Source: Streptomyces sp. RKAG293
GTDB lineage: Bacteria; Actinomycetota; Actinomycetes; Streptomycetales; Streptomycetaceae
Direction of reading: 5' to 3'
Length of the DNA: 64,000 nt
NCBI RefSeq assembly: GCF_023701745.1
Contig: NZ_JAJOZB010000001.1
Span: 8,045,001-8,109,000 of the forward strand
The notes beneath the pieces were generated by a model, which was given only the letters and a program-made list of their open reading frames with translations, was not told where the DNA came from and did no database searches. Within the stretch, counting starts at the first letter, position 1, and each line of letters begins with the position of its first letter. Positions 60,036 to 64,000 of the stretch are shown in pieces. Made by a program: the position numbers and the translations under genes.

Positions 60036-60290
60036 TCAGTTGGCGGCTATTTTGCAGCCCACGCAGCCGGTGCACGCCTTTGCCGTCGATGCGGCGGCGA
60101 AGTCCTCGATGACGAGTGCCAGTTCCGGCGCCGGCGGCAGGTCAGGGGTACTGCCGTCGCCGTCGACGTGCAGGCCGAACTCGGCCAGCACCTGGGAGGG
60201 GTTCTGGGCGTACCGGATGCTTAAGTCCGGCTCGATCCAACTGAGCGCCACCAGCTCCGCGAAGCGCCAGTCCTGCTCTATTGCGTCCAT
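60036..60290 (-). CDS. Azole-RiPP precursor peptide, NHLP-like leader, CxxCxxC core
   Basis: The product is 84 residues. Residues 10-63 form a helical leader like the nitrile-hydratase alpha chain (FAELVALSWIEPDL ... NPSQVLAEFGLHV, then PELALVIEDF). The C-terminal core is AAASTAKACTGCVGCKIAAN, with Cys at 73, 76 and 79 plus Ser/Thr at 68, 69 and 74 as heterocyclisation sites. The ATG at 60290 has GGAGAACGAG before it; the longer frame upstream has no such site. Codon 23 is TTA (60224-60222). First gene of the operon with cyclodehydratase and dehydrogenase. Final product and leader cleavage site are unknown. Confidence 0.88.
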   Translation of the reverse strand: MDAIEQDWRFAELVALSWIEPDLSIRYAQNPSQVLAEFGLHVDGDGSTPDLPPAPELALVIEDFAAASTAKACTGCVGCKIAAN

Positions 60291-60406
60291 TCTCGTTCTC
60301 CAGTTCTGAGGCGTGTCGACGGCCTGTGGATGCGTTCCTGGCCGTACACCGAGGAGTGTGCGGCTGAAAATTGGGCAGCGAACAGTGGGTCGGTCACGGA
60401 ACTCAT

Positions 60407-60463
60407 GTGAAGATTTCATGATCTCGGATTCCCGTGCTCCCCCTGAAACCCGTGAAGATCTCA
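60407..60463. repeat. Direct repeats in the divergent precursor/SARP promoter region
   Basis: GTGAAGATTTCA (60407-60418) and GTGAAGATCTCA (60452-60463) are 45 bases apart in the 285-base region between the precursor and the first SARP. The first copy also lies inside TCATG-N9-CATGA. They could be operator sites for the divergent promoters. Nothing else is evident in this stretch. Confidence 0.5.
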
Positions 60464-60575
60464 CTGTTCAGTCCGATCCCCTAGGTGGGAACCTTTGCTC
60501 GTGCTCCTATGTGCGCAGCGATCGCCGGGTCGAGACGACACAACGGCGGCGTGGAACGGGGAGAGGACGGCACCT

Positions 60576-61385
60576 GTGGAGATCAACGTCTTGGGACCAT
60601 TGACGGCGAGTGAAGCCGGCACTTCGATTGTGCCCAGCGCCGCCAAGCCGCGGCAGATCCTGGCCGTTCTCGCTCTCAACGCCAACCACGTGGTGACTGT
60701 CGCCCGGTTGATGGAGGAGCTGTGGGGATCCGATCTGCCGCGCAGTGCGCCGACGACGCTGCAGACCTACATCCTGCAGCTGCGCCGGAAACTGAGCGCG
60801 GCACTCGGGTCGGTGACGGGGGCGAAGGACGTGCTGGCCACCCGGCACAGCGGCTACCAGCTGAGCATGGACGCATCCGCCGTCGACGCCTGGCAGTTCG
60901 ACCAGCTGACGGTGGCCGGGTACGCGGCATACGAGGCCGGGGACGCCGCTCGGGCGTCCCGCCGGCTGAGCGAGGCACTGAACCTGTGGCGGGGACCTGC
61001 ACTGGTCGACCTGCAGCACGGGACGCTGCTCGAGGTCGAGGTGATGCGGCTGCGGGAAAGCCGCCTCGCGGCGCTGGAGCGCCGGCTCGACGCTGATCTG
61101 GCCATGCGCCGGCACCATGAACTCCTGGGCGAACTGGCCGGTCTCACCGCGGAATTCCCGTTGCACGAGAATCTGCACGCGCAATTCATGCTCGCTTTAT
61201 ACCGGTGCGGCCGGCCCTCGCAGGCTTTGGAGGCCTTTCGCCGGCTGCGGTCGGGCCTGGTGGACGAGTTGGGCCTGGAGCCCTCCGCCCGGGTACAGCG
61301 GTTGCAGCGGGCGATTCTCTCGGCGGACCCGGTACTCGACGGGGTTCCCTCGGGCGCGGTCGTCGGGGTGTCGAGTATCGGCTGA
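60576..61385 (+). CDS. SARP-family transcriptional activator 1
   Basis: The product is 269 residues. The OmpR-like DNA-binding domain contains AAKPRQILAVLALNANHVVTVARLMEELW and SAPTTLQTYILQLRRKL. The bacterial transcriptional activation domain contains ALNLWRGPALVDLQHG and HENLHAQFMLALYRCGRPSQALE. Such short SARPs switch on antibiotic clusters by binding 11-bp-spaced heptamers. Codon 208 is TTA (61197-61199), predicting dependence on bldA. GTG at 60576 follows GAGAGGA. Confidence 0.94.
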   Translation: MEINVLGPLTASEAGTSIVPSAAKPRQILAVLALNANHVVTVARLMEELWGSDLPRSAPTTLQTYILQLRRKLSAALGSVTGAKDVLATRHSGYQLSMDASAVDAWQFDQLTVAGYAAYEAGDAARASRRLSEALNLWRGPALVDLQHGTLLEVEVMRLRESRLAALERRLDADLAMRRHHELLGELAGLTAEFPLHENLHAQFMLALYRCGRPSQALEAFRRLRSGLVDELGLEPSARVQRLQRAILSADPVLDGVPSGAVVGVSSIG

Positions 61386-61495
61386 GAGCCGGCGCCACCG
61401 CCTCCAGCCTGCGTCAAGTCGCTTTCCAGGCGGCCTGTGGACGATCGCGGCATCCGTCCGGATGTGGGCGGGACAAGTCCAGGAGGCGGTCAGCT

Positions 61496-62245
61496 GTGGG
61501 TGGATATCTGGCGGTGAGGCCTAAATCGGCCGCCAGGCTGCGGCTATTCTGTTTCCATCATGCGGGGGGCGGCGCCTTGTCGTTCGCTCGATGGCAGAAT
61601 CGTTTCGGCTCTGACATTTCCGTCATCCCGGTACGACTTCCCGGACGCGAGACGCGATTGCGTGAAGAACGCGTCGTCGACGGGGAGCAACTGTCGCGGG
61701 AGCTGGAAGCAGAACTGGGTCCGTTGCTCGACCGGCCGTATGCCTTCTACGGGCACAGTCTCGGCGCTCTCGTGGCGTACTCCTTCGCGCTCCATCACCA
61801 CCGGGCGGGCGGACGTCCGCCGGAGGTGCTGGCCGTCGGAGCCTGCTCCGCACCGCATCTGGGGATGCCGGTGCTCGAGGGCGCGGACGTCTCCGAGGAA
61901 GGAGTGCTCTCGGTGATGAAGGCCTCCGGCGGTATCTCCAGCCAGCTGCTCGACCGGCCGCAGTGGCTGCGGCTGACCATGACGATCATGCGCGACGATC
62001 TGCTGCTCGCCCGCAGCCTGCGGGCCGCGGCGGGCGATCCGCTCCCGTGCCCCGTGCTGGCCGTGTCCGGCCAGGACGACCTGCTGGTATCGCCCGGTGC
62101 GGTACACGCCTGGTCCCGCTACGCGCCCGAGGGATTCCGGACGGGCTCGGTGCCCGGGGACCACTTGTTCGTGAGGGACGCCGACCTGGCCGGACTGCTG
62201 CGCGACGTGCTCGATGAGCGCCGCCCGCTGGAACCGGCCGTCTGA
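61496..62245 (+). CDS. Type II thioesterase
   Basis: This 249-residue alpha/beta hydrolase is of the PKS/NRPS editing type. The start is LRLFCFHHAGGGALSFARWQ, the nucleophile is in FYGHSLGALVAYSFA (about residue 90), Asp in VSGQDDLLVSP and His in VPGDHLFVRD. It clears misloaded carrier proteins. The nearest PKS is 17 kb away, on the other side of the RiPP genes, which speaks for a single cluster. GTG at 61496 follows AGGAGG. Confidence 0.93.
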   Translation: MGGYLAVRPKSAARLRLFCFHHAGGGALSFARWQNRFGSDISVIPVRLPGRETRLREERVVDGEQLSRELEAELGPLLDRPYAFYGHSLGALVAYSFALHHHRAGGRPPEVLAVGACSAPHLGMPVLEGADVSEEGVLSVMKASGGISSQLLDRPQWLRLTMTIMRDDLLLARSLRAAAGDPLPCPVLAVSGQDDLLVSPGAVHAWSRYAPEGFRTGSVPGDHLFVRDADLAGLLRDVLDERRPLEPAV

Positions 62246-62266
62246 CGCTCGAGAGGAGCCGAGAAG

Positions 62267-63109
62267 ATGGACATTGGTGTACTTGGCCCCTGCCGGGTGA
62301 CGCAGGCGGGACTCTCCGTCGTCCCGACCGCGATCAAGCCCCGCAAGGTGCTCGCCCTGCTCGCCCTCCAGCCGGACCGGGTGGTCTCGGTGAGCTCGCT
62401 GATCGAGGAGTTGTGGGGCGGCAACCCGCCACGCAGCGTGCAGACCACCCTGCAGACCTACATCCTGCAGATACGGAACCTGATCACGAGAGCGCTCGCC
62501 GGGGAGGACCAGCCCGACCTTCCGCTCGGCGCCAAGAGCGTTCTGGTCACCGAGGCCGGGGGCTATCTGCTCGACACCCAGGGCGGCGTCGTGGACTCGG
62601 TGGAGTACGAGCGGCTGGCGGGCGCCGGCCACCGTGCGCTGGAGACCGGTGACCACGCGGGAGCGGCGGTGCTGTTCCAGCAGGCGCTCGCCCTGTGGCG
62701 CGGCCCGGCGCTCGTGGACGTGCAGGTCGGCCCGCTGCTGGAGGCGGAGGTGACCCGGCTGGAGGAATCGCGGATGAGCATCCTCAGCCAGCGCATCGAG
62801 GCCGATCTGCGGCTCGGCCGGCACCATGAGATCCTGGGCGAACTCGCCGGGCTGGCCGCCCAGCACCCCACGCACGAGCGGTTGCAGGGCCAGTTGATGC
62901 TCGCCCTGTACCGGGCCGGCCGCCGGGGCGGCGCTCTGGAGGCCTACCACCGGATGCGGGTCGTGCTGGGCAGGGAACTGGGCCTCGACCCGTCCTCGGC
63001 GCTCCAGGAACTGCAGCAGGCGATGCTGGCGTCGGACCCGGGACTCGAATGCGATTCCGTCGGGTCGCTGCCCGGCGGGGGACCGCTGCGGGTGGTGCGG
63101 GCCGGCTGA
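62267..63109 (+). CDS. SARP-family transcriptional activator 2
   Basis: This 280-residue paralogue of SARP 1 shares IKPRKVLALLALQPDRVVSVSSLIEELWGG, QTTLQTYILQIRNL and HERLQGQLMLALYRAGRRGGALEAY. It lacks the TTA codon. ATG at 62267 follows GAGAGGAG. Two related SARPs flanking one thioesterase gene suggest duplication around it, with possible division of targets between the polyketide and RiPP operons. A very strong hairpin follows. Confidence 0.94.
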   Translation: MDIGVLGPCRVTQAGLSVVPTAIKPRKVLALLALQPDRVVSVSSLIEELWGGNPPRSVQTTLQTYILQIRNLITRALAGEDQPDLPLGAKSVLVTEAGGYLLDTQGGVVDSVEYERLAGAGHRALETGDHAGAAVLFQQALALWRGPALVDVQVGPLLEAEVTRLEESRMSILSQRIEADLRLGRHHEILGELAGLAAQHPTHERLQGQLMLALYRAGRRGGALEAYHRMRVVLGRELGLDPSSALQELQQAMLASDPGLECDSVGSLPGGGPLRVVRAG

Positions 63110-63130
63110 CGGCCGGAGGGGTACGACGAC

Positions 63131-63190
63131 CGGCGTGCTGACAGGGCGGCGGCCCCGGGAAACCGGGGCCGCCGCCCTGTCAGCACGCCG
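63131..63190. terminator. Perfect 28-bp hairpin, bidirectional terminator
   Basis: Arms 63131-63158 and 63163-63190 pair perfectly over 28 bp around a GAAA tetraloop. The hairpin lies between convergent genes with no U tract, as many Streptomyces terminators do. It probably marks the right border of the biosynthetic cluster. Confidence 0.85.
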
Positions 63191-63208
63191 CAGGCGCGGC
63201 CAGATGGA

Positions 63209-63577
63209 TCAGGACGCGTCGCGCGCCGAGATCTGGGTCAGGCAGGTGAGCAGACTCCGGTTGAAGGTGGCGATGAAGCCCTCCGGAGTGCCGGTGTCGC
63301 GCGGCCGGGTGAGGTACGGGGCGAGTTTGCGCTCGACCTCCTGGACGCCGGGCTGCGAGGCCATGAAGCGGGCGACGTCCTGCAGGTCGCCCTCGTACTC
63401 GATGACGCGGACCATCGTGGCGTCCCTGATGAAGACGGCGGTGGCGAGGATCCGGGTGGTCTCCTCACCCTCGCTCTTCACGACCGGCGATCCGACCCGG
63501 CGGAAGCCGCCGAAGATCTCCCCGATCTCCTTCTCGTACCCGGCCTTGATGTCGTAGGTGATGGCGGCGAACGGCAT
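63209..63577 (-). CDS. SchA/CurD-like protein
   Basis: The product is 122 residues. MPFAAITYDIKAGYEKEIGEIF followed by ATMVRVIEYEGDLQDVARFMASQPGVQEVERKL fits the SchA/CurD family, a ferredoxin-like (dabb/EthD-related) fold found in type II PKS and spore-pigment clusters. GGAGG precedes the ATG at 63577. It is downstream of an FAD hydroxylase gene on the same strand, a pairing known from spore-pigment loci. It probably belongs to a separate aromatic polyketide locus running off the window. Confidence 0.82.
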   Translation of the reverse strand: MPFAAITYDIKAGYEKEIGEIFGGFRRVGSPVVKSEGEETTRILATAVFIRDATMVRVIEYEGDLQDVARFMASQPGVQEVERKLAPYLTRPRDTGTPEGFIATFNRSLLTCLTQISARDAS

Positions 63578-63755
63578 GGGCGGCCTCCGAGGCGGTGAGG
63601 GGAACCGGCGGACCGGGCGGGCCCGCCGCTGCGGGCCGGGAACGGCCCCGGCATCAATGGTCACCTTCGCGCTCTCGCGGCACTGGAGCGCGGCTCGGCC
63701 CCCGCACGAGAGGTTCGCGCGGGGGCCGGGGACGGTCCGGGGTGCTGAGGACGGG

Positions 63756-64000
63756 TCAGGCGGAGGGCCGTCCGAACCAGGTCGACAGGGCCAGGTACAG
63801 CCCGTCCACCAGCTCACCGGGGGTGGCGTCGCGGTCCGCGGCCCAGGCGATGTAGCCGTCGGGGCGGATCAGCAGCGCTGCCAGGCCGGGGGCCGCCTCG
63901 GCGGCCCCGGCGTAGGACCGCACCCGGTCGCCGGCGCCCGCCGCGGCCGCCCAGCGGGCGAGCGTCGCACCGGTCTCCGGCTGTCCTGCCAGGTCGATCA
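63756..64000 (-). CDS. FAD-dependent aromatic hydroxylase, C-terminal fragment
   Basis: Only the last 80 or so codons are in the window. The piece ends AALLIRPDGYIAWAADRD and ELVDGLYLALSTWFGRPSA. The phrase Leu-x-Arg-Pro-Asp-Gly-x-x-Ala-Trp is the C-terminal thioredoxin-like domain signature of PHBH-type polyketide hydroxylases such as those of spore-pigment and tetracycline clusters. The 178-base gap to the SchA/CurD-like gene holds no gene. Confidence 0.8.
   Translation of the reverse strand, partial: IDLAGQPETGATLARWAAAAGAGDRVRSYAGAAEAAPGLAALLIRPDGYIAWAADRDATPGELVDGLYLALSTWFGRPSA

Noticed and set aside
1..64000. tRNA, rRNA, riboswitch or replication-origin sequences
   Set aside because: I looked for cloverleaf ends, conserved tRNA loops, DnaA-box clusters and T-box/cobalamin-type leaders and saw none that I could support; small RNAs cannot be excluded by eye.

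Overview
The window is very GC-rich actinobacterial DNA with the gene style of Streptomyces or a close relative such as Kitasatospora or Streptacidiphilus. The evidence is the near-exclusive G/C third positions, frequent GTG starts, ATGA/GTGA start-stop overlaps, SARP regulators, rare TTA codons confined to special genes, secreted glycosidases with carbohydrate-binding modules, and a spore-pigment-like gene pair at the right edge.

Left third (1-21.5 kb), mostly carbohydrate and housekeeping functions: a sugar ABC transporter operon (binding lipoprotein, two permeases) diverges from a ROK repressor. A GH1 beta-glucosidase and a sugar-type MFS transporter carry nearly the same palindromic operator but are separated by a two-gene insertion. 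That insertion holds a small two-helix membrane protein and an NB-ARC/TPR STAND ATPase. Both carry a RHIM-like QVxGDQN motif, which is the layout of a bacterial amyloid-signalling effector/NLR pair. Then come a 3-hydroxyisobutyryl-CoA-hydrolase-type protein, a secreted serine protease, a FhuF-like Fe-S protein, an SDR, a secreted GH30 with a ricin-type lectin module, a SNF2 helicase plus SWIM protein, and a dienelactone hydrolase.

Middle (21.5-37.4 kb): a 3-kb segment bounded by a 24-bp inverted repeat carries two immunity-like genes (DUF6882-like and SUKH) with an IS element between them. The IS transposase appears frameshifted by one G at its very end. Next come a secreted CBM32-FN3-FN3-PQQ sugar dehydrogenase, a UPF0104 membrane protein, an OmpR-type two-component system with two small exported proteins, a SCO6745-like protein, a family A DNA polymerase, an acyl-CoA synthetase, thioredoxin and a nuclease-like protein.

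Right third (37.5-63.2 kb), a biosynthetic gene cluster that I do not recognise as any known pathway. A tightly coupled plus-strand operon encodes two unusual 600-aa acyl-CoA dehydrogenases, an ACP, a single KS-AT-ACP polyketide synthase, a KAS III-like enzyme, a second ACP, a lipoyl-less E2-type acyltransferase, a phosphopantetheinyl transferase, an FAD monooxygenase, an alpha/beta hydrolase and a DUF4260 membrane protein. The KAS III / ACP / E2 / hydrolase set is that of tetronate ring formation, but the FkbH-type glyceryl-ACP synthase is absent from the window. Beyond a P450 and a fatty acyl-AMP ligase lies a minus-strand RiPP operon: a precursor with an NHLP-like leader and a C-x2-C-x2-C core, a fused E1-like/YcaO cyclodehydratase, a SagB-type azoline dehydrogenase and a sensor kinase. 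On its far side are two SARPs flanking a type II thioesterase. TTA codons occur in the RiPP precursor, the fatty acyl-AMP ligase and one SARP, which suggests shared bldA control. The thioesterase of the polyketide half lies outside the RiPP genes. I infer one hybrid azole-RiPP/polyketide cluster, probably ending at a perfect 28-bp hairpin at 63.13-63.19 kb. The last genes (SchA/CurD-like protein, FAD hydroxylase fragment) look like the start of a different, aromatic polyketide locus.
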